Positions 1-8,565 of a DNA stretch of 64,000 nucleotides are shown in pieces; the first letter of the stretch is position 1, and each line of letters opens with the position of its first letter. The notes beneath the pieces were generated by a model. It had not been told where the DNA came from. It saw nothing but the letters and a program-made list of their open reading frames with translations, and made no database searches. This DNA comes from Pedobacter cryotolerans (GTDB taxonomy: Bacteria; Bacteroidota; Bacteroidia; Sphingobacteriales; Sphingobacteriaceae), in NCBI RefSeq assembly GCF_005116475.1, contig NZ_SWBO01000004.1:430809-494808 (forward strand). Direction: 5' to 3'. Both the position numbers and the translations under genes were made by a program.

Positions 1-853
1 CATTACTACCATCCCAATTTCCTACTTTAAAGTCGAAAACGTTTATTGAGGTAATTTTAGAAAGCGGATCGTTAATGATCCAAACTAATCCGATAATAGA
101 GATAATGGCAATAATAGCAATATCAAACTTTGAAAATGGATTTCTGGTTGCTTCATCTACACTTTCATTTTCATCTTTTTGATTACCTCCAGCTTCTGGT
201 TTTAGGCCAATGTTGCCAAAAATGTTTCTAGTAAAATAGAATTGAAGCATGCCAACAAACATAAAAATACCTGCCAAACCAAATCCATAACTCCATCCCC
301 AATTTTCACTTTCACCAATGTATCCACAAAGTAACATTCCTAAAAAAGCTCCAGAGTTTACACCCATGTAAAAAATGGTAAAAGCCCCATCTTTTTTCTC
401 TGGATGTTTTTCGTACATTTTAGACACTATTGAGTTCATGTTTGGCTTGAAAAAACCTATACCTACAACCAATAAACCTAATCCGATGTACATAAAAACT
501 GGATTAAACTCCATTGCCATAGATAAGTGGCCTAGTGTCATTAAAAAAGCACCTACAATAACGGCCCACCTAAAACCTATAAATCTATCGGCAATGTACC
601 CACCTAAAATAGGGGTTAAATAAGCTAATCCGGTATATGAACCGTAAATTGCTAAAGCGTGCTCTCTAGGCCAACCCCAACCTGGGTTATCACCAATTAT
701 AGAAGAGGTTAAAAAAAGCACCAAAAGCGCCCGCATACCATAATAAGAAAATCTTTCCCACATTTCTGTGAAAAATAGCACAAATAAGCCTGCAGGATGG
801 CCTAAGACTTTATCTTTAAAAAAGTCGTTGCTAGTGTCAATAGATGTTTGCAT
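1..853 (-). CDS. POT-family peptide transporter (N-terminal part; gene runs off the window)
   Basis: This is a proton-dependent oligopeptide transporter of the inner membrane (PTR2/POT branch of the major facilitator superfamily). Translating the minus strand from the ATG at 853 gives about 284 residues before the window ends. A GYIADRFIGFRWA segment follows helix 2, then FFKPNMNSIVSKMYE and FTIFYMGVNSGAF, which match the two POT signatures. Family members are about 450-550 residues, so roughly half is missing. The family takes up di- and tripeptides; substrate is not shown by the sequence. The gene has no partner in view. Confidence 0.85.
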   Translation of the reverse strand, partial: MQTSIDTSNDFFKDKVLGHPAGLFVLFFTEMWERFSYYGMRALLVLFLTSSIIGDNPGWGWPREHALAIYGSYTGLAYLTPILGGYIADRFIGFRWAVIVGAFLMTLGHLSMAMEFNPVFMYIGLGLLVVGIGFFKPNMNSIVSKMYEKHPEKKDGAFTIFYMGVNSGAFLGMLLCGYIGESENWGWSYGFGLAGIFMFVGMLQFYFTRNIFGNIGLKPEAGGNQKDENESVDEATRNPFSKFDIAIIAIISIIGLVWIINDPLSKITSINVFDFKVGNWDGSN

Positions 854-947
854 AAAACATTAGTTAGTTTCAGTTTATAATCTGTGTGTTAGTTTCAACT
901 CGCAATATATATACCTGTTGTGAAAGTAACAAATAAAAATTTATAGC

Positions 948-1877
948 TTAATGATAAGATTTTGTAACAACTGTTGATGCTTTTACGGGTTTACCATAAA
1001 ATTCATCGTTAGGTGAAGGATCATTTTTGAGTTCAACATCTTCTACAAGAGCTAATTTGCCCCAAGTTAAGCGGTAGCCATCAAAACTCAAATCAGAGCC
1101 ATAGTATTCAAAATTACCCACCATTTTCGGGTCGTAAGGAGCAAGGTGATCAAAAACAATCATGTTCACATTTTGATCAACTTTTAAAGTCATGGTGTTT
1201 TGTTTATTGTATTCAAATACCACTCTGTTTTTTAAAGCTGCATTCTTTTGAGTCTCAAAAATGTTTTTACCAAAAATGGGTTCGCCTTTTTCAAAAGATA
1301 AAACATCAATTACTTTTTTGGTAGTTTTAGCCGTATTTCCTTTCCATCCTAAAAGGATATAATAAGGTTGTTTGCCATTTACCAAAACAGGAATCATTTC
1401 GTAATATCTAGAACCAAACCAGCTTTTATTTGTGGTTATTGCATTTTGGTCTTCAAAATTTGTATGATCAGTTAAAGGGAAGAGTTTTAGACCTCCATTT
1501 GCTATGCCCATTTGTATGGTGCCATAATAACGGTAAGTGCCATCATTGTTTGGTAAAAACCAGGTGATGATCCGAAAGGCATTATCGGTTGATTTGATAA
1601 TGGAAATTCGTTTAAGCGAATCGAAACCGTAATTAAACGACCCGTTTATTTTTAAAGCATTGATGAATTTTTTGATAAATAGCGCATTTTTCTCCACCCG
1701 ATCATTATCTTCTGTTGCGGCAAAAGTTGCTTCGCTTAAAACCTTGAGCGAATCTTGGTAAAGATCTAAAGCAGGTTTGTTATCTAACTTTATGGTATGC
1801 TGTGCGTTAAGTTTATTAAACGCACAGCATAAAAAAAAGCCTATTAATAAATGAGTTTTAAAATCCTTAAACATCAA
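948..1877 (-). CDS. exported protein of unknown function
   Basis: A 309-residue protein with an N-terminal signal peptide (hydrophobic LLIGFFLCCAF, probable cleavage after LNAQ near residue 26). The rest is soluble and rich in beta-type sequence with aromatic residues (EYYGSDLSFDGYRLTWGK near the C terminus). I do not recognise the family. It lies 17 bp downstream of the thiolase gene on the same strand and could be cotranscribed with it, but the functions do not obviously match. A second Met follows the first directly, so the start may be one codon later. Confidence 0.7.
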   Translation of the reverse strand: MMFKDFKTHLLIGFFLCCAFNKLNAQHTIKLDNKPALDLYQDSLKVLSEATFAATEDNDRVEKNALFIKKFINALKINGSFNYGFDSLKRISIIKSTDNAFRIITWFLPNNDGTYRYYGTIQMGIANGGLKLFPLTDHTNFEDQNAITTNKSWFGSRYYEMIPVLVNGKQPYYILLGWKGNTAKTTKKVIDVLSFEKGEPIFGKNIFETQKNAALKNRVVFEYNKQNTMTLKVDQNVNMIVFDHLAPYDPKMVGNFEYYGSDLSFDGYRLTWGKLALVEDVELKNDPSPNDEFYGKPVKASTVVTKSYH

Positions 1878-1894
1878 ATTTTATTTGTGATTTG

Positions 1895-3073
1895 TTAACG
1901 CAAATTTTCGATAACTATTGCACTTGCACCACCGCCACCATTGCAAATACCAGCCACGCCAATTTTGCCATTGTTTTGAGCTAATACACTTAATAAGGTA
2001 ACTACAATTCTAGCGCCAGACGCACCAAGCGGGTGACCAATTGCCACAGCGCCGCCGTTCACATTTACTTTATCACCATCTAAACCTAATTCTTGATTGT
2101 TGGCTAAAGAAACCACAGAGAAAGCTTCGTTAATTTCAAAGAAATCTACGTCAGTAGTTTTGAGATTGGCCTTACTTAATGCTAACGGAATAGCTTTAGA
2201 TGGAGTAGTTGTAAACCATTCTGGCGCTTGTTGTGCATCAGCGTAAGCTAAAATTTTAGCCAATGGTTTAATACCCAATTCAGCTGCTTTTTCTGCACTC
2301 ATTAAAACTAAAGCTGCTGCGCCATCATTTAAGGTTGATGCATTTGCAGCCGTAACAGTTCCATCTTTTTTAAATACAGGTTTTAAACCAGGAATTTTGT
2401 CAAATTTAACAGCGTTCGGTTCTTCATCTTGATTAAACAACGTAATCTCACCTTTACGATCTTTAATTTCAACTGCTACAATTTCTTCAGTAAATTTTCC
2501 TGAGGTTTGAGCAGCTTGCGCTCTTTGATAGGATTGTACTGCGAAATTATCTTGATCTTCGCGAGTAATGTTACAAGTTGATGCACACAATTCTGCCGCC
2601 GAACCCATGTGGTAATCGTTGTAAACGTCCCATAAGCCATCTTTTACTAAACCATCGGTGATTTGTCCGTGGCCAAGGCGATATCCGTTACGAGCTTTAT
2701 CTAAATAGTAAGGTACATTACTCATGCTTTCCATACCACCTGCTACCACAATTTCATTTTGGCCAAGGGCGATGCTTTGGGCTGCTAACATAATTGCTTT
2801 TGTGCCCGATGCACATACTTTATTGATTGTTGTTGAAGGCACATCTGGTAAACCAGCAAATTTAGCGGCTTGGGTGGCGGGCGCTTGCCCTAAGTTTGCC
2901 GACAATACGTTGCCCATGTACACTTCTTGAATTTGTTCTGGTTCAATTCCGGCTTTTTCTACAGCGGCTTTAATTGCAAAACCACCTAATTGTGTTGCCG
3001 AAAATCCTGATAAAGTACCGCCGAAGCTGCCAACAGGCGTTCTAACAGCAGCAACAATTACTACATCTCTCAT
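1895..3073 (-). CDS. acetyl-CoA C-acyltransferase (thiolase)
   Basis: A cytoplasmic thiolase of 392 residues, the normal family length. It condenses two acetyl-CoA or cleaves 3-ketoacyl-CoA. The nucleophilic cysteine lies in NKVCASGTKA (about residue 87), the catalytic histidine in GGAVAIGHPLGASGAR (about 349), and the second cysteine in GICNGGGGAS (about 378). All three are intact. The close match to short acetoacetyl-CoA thiolases favours the biosynthetic/degradative AtoB-like group over FadA, but no other beta-oxidation gene is nearby to settle it. The 224 bp upstream contain no gene. Confidence 0.92.
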   Translation of the reverse strand: MRDVVIVAAVRTPVGSFGGTLSGFSATQLGGFAIKAAVEKAGIEPEQIQEVYMGNVLSANLGQAPATQAAKFAGLPDVPSTTINKVCASGTKAIMLAAQSIALGQNEIVVAGGMESMSNVPYYLDKARNGYRLGHGQITDGLVKDGLWDVYNDYHMGSAAELCASTCNITREDQDNFAVQSYQRAQAAQTSGKFTEEIVAVEIKDRKGEITLFNQDEEPNAVKFDKIPGLKPVFKKDGTVTAANASTLNDGAAALVLMSAEKAAELGIKPLAKILAYADAQQAPEWFTTTPSKAIPLALSKANLKTTDVDFFEINEAFSVVSLANNQELGLDGDKVNVNGGAVAIGHPLGASGARIVVTLLSVLAQNNGKIGVAGICNGGGGASAIVIENLR

Positions 3074-3297
3074 ATGATATTTTTTATACTATTTGGTTGG
3101 CGCAATTTAGGCATTTGACCATAAATTACCGCACAAATGTAAGTTAATTGACTTTTTGCAGTTGCTTTGTGATATAAACCTGACCGACAGCGATTTCCAT
3201 CAGACGGGTATGGTGTAGGGAATGGGAAAAGCAAAGGGCAGGGCTGATTTTGCGATGGAAGACTGAACCTTGTTTTTCTAATAATTTGTATAATAAA

Positions 3298-3468
3298 TTA
3301 CTCGTCTGTTTTGGCTTTTTTCTTTTTTTTACTCTTAATTGCTTCGTTTAGTAAATATTCAATCTGGCCATTTGTGCTTCTAAATTCATTAGCGGCCAAT
3401 TCTTCCAATTCTTTTAACAAAGTTGGATTAATCCTTAATACAAAAGCTTTTTTATCTTTCTCTGACAT
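3298..3468 (-). CDS. small ribbon-helix-helix (Arc-like) DNA-binding protein
   Basis: A 57-residue protein read from the ATG at 3468 to a TAA at 3298. Its core KKAFVLRINPTLLKELEELA followed by RSTNGQIEYLLNEAIKS is a typical Arc/MetJ ribbon-helix-helix: a beta strand that enters the major groove, then two helices. It ends in a very basic tail (SKKKKKAK). The start overlaps the end of the upstream membrane-protein gene by 17 bp, so it is the third gene of the SPFH operon and may regulate it. DNA target unknown. Confidence 0.8.
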   Translation of the reverse strand: MSEKDKKAFVLRINPTLLKELEELAANEFRSTNGQIEYLLNEAIKSKKKKKAKTDE

Positions 3469-3988
3469 CTAATTCTATTGCTCCTATATTTTGTGTGTTC
3501 TTCATATTGATCAAAAAAAGTTTTAACTCGGCTAATTTTGATGTGCTGAATAATATTTTTCTATTTTCTTTTAGCTCGATTTGTAAACCTAAATTAGCAT
3601 CATTAAAAATATATGCTTTATCGTTGAATTTAAACCAAAGTTTATATCTATATCCCCAACCGCCATATTCTCCTAATGCATCAAACTTTCTGATGTATAG
3701 TTTTTCAATTTGTTGCCATGCTAAAAATTTATTTCTGGCAAATGGCCAATAGCGGTAATTGATGCCATTTACATCAATTTTAATGGTAAAAGAGTTTTTG
3801 GTAACCACATAAACGATGAGGTAAGGGAGTAAAATGGCAAAAATTGGTAAATAATGTGCAGTTCTTATTTCCTGCCAAGTCAGTTTATCTTTACTTAAAA
3901 ACATGATGCTACAAACAATGATGGTTTCTATACCTAAAAGGATATATAACCACCAGAGTTTAAGTTGTTGTTTTTCAATAAATTCCAT
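3452..3988 (-). CDS. two-helix membrane protein, unknown
   Basis: A 178-residue protein with two N-terminal membrane helices (about residues 12-30 and 48-63) followed by a soluble domain that looks like a PH-type beta domain (KIDVNGINYRYWPFARNKFLAWQQIEKLYIRKF). Its start overlaps the stop of the SPFH gene by one base and its end overlaps the small DNA-binding gene by 17 bp, so the three are translationally coupled. I do not recognise a named family; the context suggests a partner of the SPFH protein in the membrane. Confidence 0.75.
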   Translation of the reverse strand: MEFIEKQQLKLWWLYILLGIETIIVCSIMFLSKDKLTWQEIRTAHYLPIFAILLPYLIVYVVTKNSFTIKIDVNGINYRYWPFARNKFLAWQQIEKLYIRKFDALGEYGGWGYRYKLWFKFNDKAYIFNDANLGLQIELKENRKILFSTSKLAELKLFLINMKNTQNIGAIELDVRER

Positions 3989-4845
3989 TAATTATATAAG
4001 GTGCCTGTGTTTACTACTGGTTGTACATTTCTATCTCCGCAAAGTACAACTAGTAAATTGCTTACCATAGCCGCTTTACGTTCTTCATCTAAATCAACAA
4101 TTCCTTTTTCAGATAATCTGGCTAAAGCCATTTCTACCATTCCTACTGCACCTTCTACAATTAATTTGCGGGCAGAAATTACTGCAGAGGCTTGTTGGCG
4201 TTGTAACATGGCGCTTGCAATTTCTTGTGCATAAGCCAAGTGAGAAATACGAGCTTCAATTACTTCTACTCCGGCTCTAGATAAACGCTCGGTTAGTTCT
4301 TGCTCTAAAAGTACACTCACTTTTTCTGCACCATCTTTTAATGTAATTTCAGCACTTTCATCTTCCATATTATCATAAGAGAAACTGTTTGCCAAATGCC
4401 TAACGGCGGCTTCGCTTTGTATGTTCACGTATTGAAGATAGTTTTCTACGGCAAAAGAGGCTTTAGCTGTTTCATTAACCTGCCAAACAATTACAGCAGC
4501 AATTTCTATCGGATTACCCATTTTATCATTTACTTTTAGTTGCTGGCCATTTAGGTTACGAGCTCTCAGCGATAATTTACTTTTGGTAGTTAGTGGATTA
4601 ACCCAGAAAAATCCATCAGACTTAACTGTACCAACGTATTTACCGAACAGTGTAAGTACTTTTGATTCATTAGGATTTACAATAATCAAGCCTGGCATTA
4701 CCAGCACAAAATCTAAAAGTAAAGTAATGCCGCCTAACCAAAAATACTGGTTAATTAAAGCGTAAATTCCGCCAGCTAATAAAGCTAATGATACCAATAG
4801 CGTTAAATAGCCCGAAGGTGGTTTGATAATTTTTTCTGTTTGCAT
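3988..4845 (-). CDS. SPFH/band 7 domain membrane protein
   Basis: A 285-residue member of the SPFH (stomatin/prohibitin/flotillin) group. Two hydrophobic segments near residues 15-55 anchor it; the SPFH domain follows ([28 protein letters not shown]), ending in a helical region with [38 protein letters not shown] sequence typical of slipins and prohibitins. Such proteins form oligomeric cages that organise membrane proteins. It is first of a three-gene coupled operon with the membrane protein and the ribbon-helix-helix protein. Substrate or client is unknown. Confidence 0.88.
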   Translation of the reverse strand: MQTEKIIKPPSGYLTLLVSLALLAGGIYALINQYFWLGGITLLLDFVLVMPGLIIVNPNESKVLTLFGKYVGTVKSDGFFWVNPLTTKSKLSLRARNLNGQQLKVNDKMGNPIEIAAVIVWQVNETAKASFAVENYLQYVNIQSEAAVRHLANSFSYDNMEDESAEITLKDGAEKVSVLLEQELTERLSRAGVEVIEARISHLAYAQEIASAMLQRQQASAVISARKLIVEGAVGMVEMALARLSEKGIVDLDEERKAAMVSNLLVVLCGDRNVQPVVNTGTLYN

Positions 4846-5057
4846 AATGATATTAATTTGATATCATAAATTGACAAATAATATTTTAGATTATCAAGTT
4901 TTTATAAGAAAATATTGAGGTGATTAAAACTGTTATTAAGTATTACCCCTATCTATTTAATTTTTGCTTAAGGAATTTGATGTAAGATTGGGTATAAAAC
5001 AAAATTTACACAGTTAGAAAAATAATCTTAATTTTGAGTTAATCTAATTGTACTATT

Positions 5058-7136
5058 TTGGCTAAAATCAAAAAGAATTCACATAAAGTCCTTTACCGAA
5101 AATATTCTTCAAACATTAAATATGTGATGATGGTATTTTGTGTTTTGGTGATTACCCTTTATTTACCAAAACAACCAAGGTTTAGGTACGAAATAGAAAA
5201 GGGTAAGACTTGGCAAAGCAGAGACTTGATTTCGCCATTTAGCTTTGCGATTTTAAAAACCAACCCGCAGGTAAAAAATGATCAAACTGATGCATTAAAT
5301 AATGTTTTACCAATTTACCAATTGAATAAAGATGTTAAGCAAGGTCAGATTGATGCTTTTTTAAATGAATTGGATGTAAGGTGGAAGACGAATAATTTTG
5401 CTGAAGCACAGAAAGAGGTGAATAAAAAAGAAGCGGTGAAAATGCTTCAGTTGATTTATAATAAAGGGATTATTGGTTTAACTGCTAAACATCAAAAAGA
5501 TGGTAAATTTTATGATTTTTCGTTAGTAGATGATAATGTTTCGTCAAGGACAAATTCGCAAGACGTATTTACCTCTGCACAGGCCTTGGATTATTTTAAG
5601 ACTAATTTCAAGTCTGTTGATGTAAGGTTTAAAGATGTTTTAATTGAATTGGTAGAAAGTCATTTAAAGCCAAATTTAATATTTGATGAAGCTTTAACAG
5701 AAACAGTAAAAAACAGCACCGTAAATAGCATTTCTACTACAAAAGGCATGGTGCAAAAAGGCGAACTTATAGTTGCTAAAGGTAATTTTGTAGACGATGA
5801 GATTTACCAAAAATTGGTTTCGTTTAAAGAAGCCTATGAAGCACAAACCAAAAATATTGGCGACAATAAGTTAGTTTATATCGGGCAGGTGTTATTGGTT
5901 GGGTTTATTATTACCTTACTTATGGTTTTTCTGTATTTGTTTAGGAAGGATATTTTTGCCGATAACAGACAGCTCTCTTTATTGTTGATTGTAATCACAT
6001 CAATGCTATTGGCTTTAACTTGGGCGTTAAAACTGAATTTAAATAGTCTTTATTACATTCCTTTTTGTATTGTACCAATTATTATCAGAATACTATTTGA
6101 TACTCGACTGGCTTTAAATTTGCATTTGTTAGTGATATTAATTGCTGGATTTTTTGTTCCTAACAGTTTTGAGTTTGTTTTTTATCAAACTACGGCAGGT
6201 ATGGTGGCCATTTATAGCATTAAAAATCTTTTAAAAAGAGAACAACTCTTAATTTCTGCATCATTTATTTTAGCAGCTTATTTTGTTTCCTTTGTAGGGA
6301 TAGCGCTCTTGAGAGAAGGAGATTTTAAACAAATTGACTGGTCGTTATTTGTGCCTTTTATCTTTAGTGTGCTATTGTCTTTATTGGCCTATCCGTTAAT
6401 TTATGCCTTTGAAAGAGTTTTTGGAATAACCTCTGATGTGGCATTAATTGAGTTAACCAATACCAACAACAAATTGCTGCGTGAATTAGCTTTTAAGGCG
6501 CCAGGAACGTTTCAGCATTCGTTACAAGTAGCAAACCTTGCAGAGGCTGCTATTTTTAAAATTGGCGGAAATTCGTTATTGGTTAGGGCGGGAGCGTTGT
6601 ATCACGATATCGGTAAAATGGAAAATCCACAATACTTTATCGAGAACCAGAATACAGCCGTTAGTCCGCATGATAAATTACCTTATGAGCAAAGTGCACA
6701 AATCATTATCAAACATGTTCATAAGGGTATAGAGATTACCCGTAAAAATAAACTACCAGAAACGGTAATCGATTTTATCAGAACTCACCATGGCAACACA
6801 AGAGTAGATTATTTTTATCAGTCATTTTTAAAAAATTCGCCCGAAAAATTTGTGGATGAGAATATTTTCAGGTATCCGGGACCTATACCATTTAGTAAAG
6901 AAACCGGCGTTTTAATGCTGGCAGATTCGGTAGAAGCAGCATCAAGAAGTCTAAAAAATCCGGATGCTCAAAGCATAGATGATCTGGTAGAAAGGATAAT
7001 TAACTATAAATTGGAGCAAAATCAATTAGATGACTGCGATTTGACGTTAAAAGATTTAGAAACTATAAAGCTGATATTCAAGACGATGCTGATGAGTATC
7101 TATCATGTAAGAATAGATTATTTACAAACTGTGTAA
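5058..7136 (+). CDS. HDIG-domain 7TM phosphodiesterase (PgpH-type, c-di-AMP)
   Basis: A 692-residue inner-membrane enzyme with the PgpH/YqfF layout: one N-terminal helix (about residues 22-38), a large extracytoplasmic domain (about 40-275), seven membrane helices (about 275-475), and a C-terminal cytoplasmic HD domain. The metal-binding motif is ALYHDIGKM; a second conserved histidine lies in RTHHGN. Known PgpH proteins hydrolyse cyclic di-AMP. The start shown is TTG at 5058; the first in-frame ATG (5127) would cut into the first helix, so TTG is preferred. Divergent from the SPFH operon and followed by tRNA genes. Confidence 0.88.
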   Translation: MAKIKKNSHKVLYRKYSSNIKYVMMVFCVLVITLYLPKQPRFRYEIEKGKTWQSRDLISPFSFAILKTNPQVKNDQTDALNNVLPIYQLNKDVKQGQIDAFLNELDVRWKTNNFAEAQKEVNKKEAVKMLQLIYNKGIIGLTAKHQKDGKFYDFSLVDDNVSSRTNSQDVFTSAQALDYFKTNFKSVDVRFKDVLIELVESHLKPNLIFDEALTETVKNSTVNSISTTKGMVQKGELIVAKGNFVDDEIYQKLVSFKEAYEAQTKNIGDNKLVYIGQVLLVGFIITLLMVFLYLFRKDIFADNRQLSLLLIVITSMLLALTWALKLNLNSLYYIPFCIVPIIIRILFDTRLALNLHLLVILIAGFFVPNSFEFVFYQTTAGMVAIYSIKNLLKREQLLISASFILAAYFVSFVGIALLREGDFKQIDWSLFVPFIFSVLLSLLAYPLIYAFERVFGITSDVALIELTNTNNKLLRELAFKAPGTFQHSLQVANLAEAAIFKIGGNSLLVRAGALYHDIGKMENPQYFIENQNTAVSPHDKLPYEQSAQIIIKHVHKGIEITRKNKLPETVIDFIRTHHGNTRVDYFYQSFLKNSPEKFVDENIFRYPGPIPFSKETGVLMLADSVEAASRSLKNPDAQSIDDLVERIINYKLEQNQLDDCDLTLKDLETIKLIFKTMLMSIYHVRIDYLQTV

Positions 7137-7142
7137 TTTTTT

Positions 7143-7172
7143 TTTGAAAACATAGTTGAATTGCTATATTTG
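7143..7172 (+). promoter_or_regulatory. Bacteroidetes housekeeping promoter for tRNA-Ser
   Basis: TTTG at 7143-7146 and TATATTTG at 7165-7172, separated by 18 bp, match the Bacteroidetes primary-sigma consensus (TTTG / TAnnTTTG). The tRNA-Ser begins 30 bp after the -7 box. Confidence 0.75.
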
Positions 7173-7202
7173 CAACCTCAAAACGGATGTTTTTGATAAA
7201 TC

Positions 7203-7289
7203 GGAGGGATGCCTGAGTGGCCGAAAGGAACAGTTTGCTAAACTGTCGTACTGGCAACGGTACCGAGGGTTCGAATCCCTCTTCCTCCG
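7203..7289 (+). tRNA. tRNA-Ser (GCT)
   Basis: The acceptor arm GGAGGGA (7203-7209) pairs with TTCCTCC (7282-7288, one G-U pair), followed by discriminator G. The anticodon arm is ACAGT-TTGCTAA-ACTGT with anticodon GCT at 7237-7239. A long variable arm (GTACTGGCAACGGTAC region) and the GGTTCGAATCC T-arm fit a class II serine tRNA. It reads AGC/AGU. CCA is not encoded. Confidence 0.95.
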
Positions 7290-7379
7290 CTGAAATTTAA
7301 ATTGCGATTAAGTGGTTTTTACAATAAAAAATCGTTTCTTTGCAATCCCTTTGAAAAAGGGTAAAGGTGATACCAAGTT

Positions 7380-7453
7380 CGGGATGTAGCGTAGCCCGGT
7401 ATCGCGCCTGCTTTGGGAGCAGGAGGTCGTAGGTTCGAATCCTGCCATCCCGA
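7380..7453 (+). tRNA. tRNA-Pro (TGG), copy 1
   Basis: Acceptor CGGGATG (7380-7386) pairs with CATCCCG (7446-7452), discriminator A at 7453. The anticodon arm is CCTGC-TTTGGGA-GCAGG with anticodon TGG at 7414-7416. The D-arm and the GGTTCGAATCC T-arm are normal. CCA is not encoded. Confidence 0.95.
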
Positions 7454-7508
7454 CAAAAGTTTGATTCCACTTTTAAATAAGGGTCATAAATAAAGGTGAT
7501 ACCAAGTT

Positions 7509-7582
7509 CGGGATGTAGCGTAGCCCGGTATCGCGCCTGCTTTGGGAGCAGGAGGTCGTAGGTTCGAATCCTGCCATCCCGA
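7509..7582 (+). tRNA. tRNA-Pro (TGG), copy 2
   Basis: Base-for-base identical to the copy 129 bp upstream, including the anticodon TGG and the 5' flank. The rho-independent terminator at 7607-7640 ends the tRNA unit. Confidence 0.95.
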
Positions 7583-7606
7583 CAACTTCCAGTTCATCTG
7601 GATACA

Positions 7607-7640
7607 AAAGCCTCTAAATTATCAAATTTAGGGGCTTTTT
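7607..7640 (+). terminator. rho-independent terminator after the tRNA genes
   Basis: A 14-bp stem (AAAGCCTCTAAATT with AATTTAGGGGCTTT, one G-U pair), four-base loop and a run of T residues. Confidence 0.85.
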
Positions 7641-7734
7641 AGCTTTTAAGTAATTTATCGTAATCCCTGTGCAAATCAGGATATAGTTTAAACAGTAGTT
7701 CCGCTCTTTGTGTTATGCATTTTTTTTTGTCTGT
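7639..7734 (-). pseudogene. possible C-terminal gene fragment
   Basis: One minus-strand frame encodes about 31 residues ending ITQRAELLFKLYPDLHRDYD and a stop inside the tRNA terminator. The composition looks like protein, and part of it (RAELLFKLYP) loosely recalls a stretch of ISL3/ISAon1-type transposases. There is no start codon or ribosome site. Weak support; could be chance. Confidence 0.2.
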
Positions 7735-7823
7735 TCAAATGCCTGAAGATTGTCGGTAAAATATTAGAAACGATACACTTTGTATAAAATCACTAGCTCG
7801 ATTAAGCTTTAAAAGATTTCTAC

Positions 7824-8108
7824 TCACCTTTTAAATTTCTTTACACTCAGCTCATATTCAACAAAAGACCTATACACATTCTGAATGGCACTAGTATGCC
7901 GCTATTGAATGCTCGGAGAAATAACAGCAGCCTGGTAATTGTGCAGATGGACTTCACCACTGTATAACAATACCTCGAATGAGGTCAACTGTATAGGGGC
8001 CAAGTATCCATTTTCTATCGAAGCAGACAAGTTAGCCAACACATATCCGTTGATCGACATTTTAGAAGTATTACTTACCTAGGTAATTGCCATATCCTTG
8101 GGGTTCAT
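7824..8108 (-). pseudogene. decayed small gene with two in-frame TAG codons
   Basis: Reading from the ATG at 8108 to the TGA at 7824 gives 94 codons of protein-like sequence (MNPKDMAIT, then SASIENGYLAPIQLTSFEVL, then IQNVYRSFVEYELSVKKFK), interrupted only by TAG at codons 10 and 69. No frameshift is needed. I do not recognise the family. It lies in a gene-poor stretch behind tRNA genes, a common landing area for mobile DNA, so remnant status is the simplest reading. Confidence 0.35.
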
Positions 8109-8400
8109 GACTATTCTTTAAAAAGCGCATTAAATGGTGGGTTCGGATAAGTTGAGTTTAAACGCAAGTTCCCTAACAGTAAGGTAGCAATGGATCAGAT
8201 AACTCTAATAACAACAAGCAGGCGTTGTTTTAACAAATGTGAGCTGTTAAGTTAAATTGTTGTTCGACCACTTTTTTGAGTGTAGGACCGACGTTCCTTT
8301 AACTTGTTTTAAATCCTATATTCAATGAAGAAATAGGATTTTATTACTAATTATTAAATTATTTTTTGAGAAACATTAGTTAATTTGAAAATAAAATTTA
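8109..8400. other. non-coding stretch, nothing recognised
   Basis: About 290 bp without a supported gene, RNA or repeat. It separates the gene debris behind the tRNA genes from the regulatory region of the polysaccharide locus. Confidence 0.5.
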
Positions 8401-8410
8401 TATATTCGTG

Positions 8411-8535
8411 TACGTTAACGTAAATAATGTATGAACGGTCTACGTTAACTATTTTCTAAAGAATAAATGATTTATTGTTGAGGAGTATTGTAAGCTCCAT
8501 TTTTTTGATACTTATTGCGGGTACGTAAACGTTAA
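8411..8535. promoter_or_regulatory. cluster of three ACGTTAA operator-like sites
   Basis: ACGTTAA occurs at 8412-8418, 8442-8448 and 8529-8535 in the leader of the sugar transporter gene. The first copy is inside a perfect 12-bp palindrome TACGTTAACGTA (8411-8422); the third is in the near-palindrome TAAACGTTAA. CG-centred sites of this kind are typical of LacI-family repressors, and a LacI-family gene lies at 26947-28008 at the other end of the operon. The link is inferred. Confidence 0.55.
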
Positions 8536-8565
8536 TAAAATTACATTGTTTTTAACTCTTTAATT

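Larger units (their letters stand above)
7362..7585 (+). repeat. tandem duplication containing both tRNA-Pro genes
   Basis: A 95-bp block at 7362-7456 is repeated without a mismatch at 7491-7585 (offset 129 bp). Each copy contains about 18 bp of 5' flank, the whole tRNA-Pro and three bases after it. The short linker between the blocks is not repeated. Confidence 0.93.
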
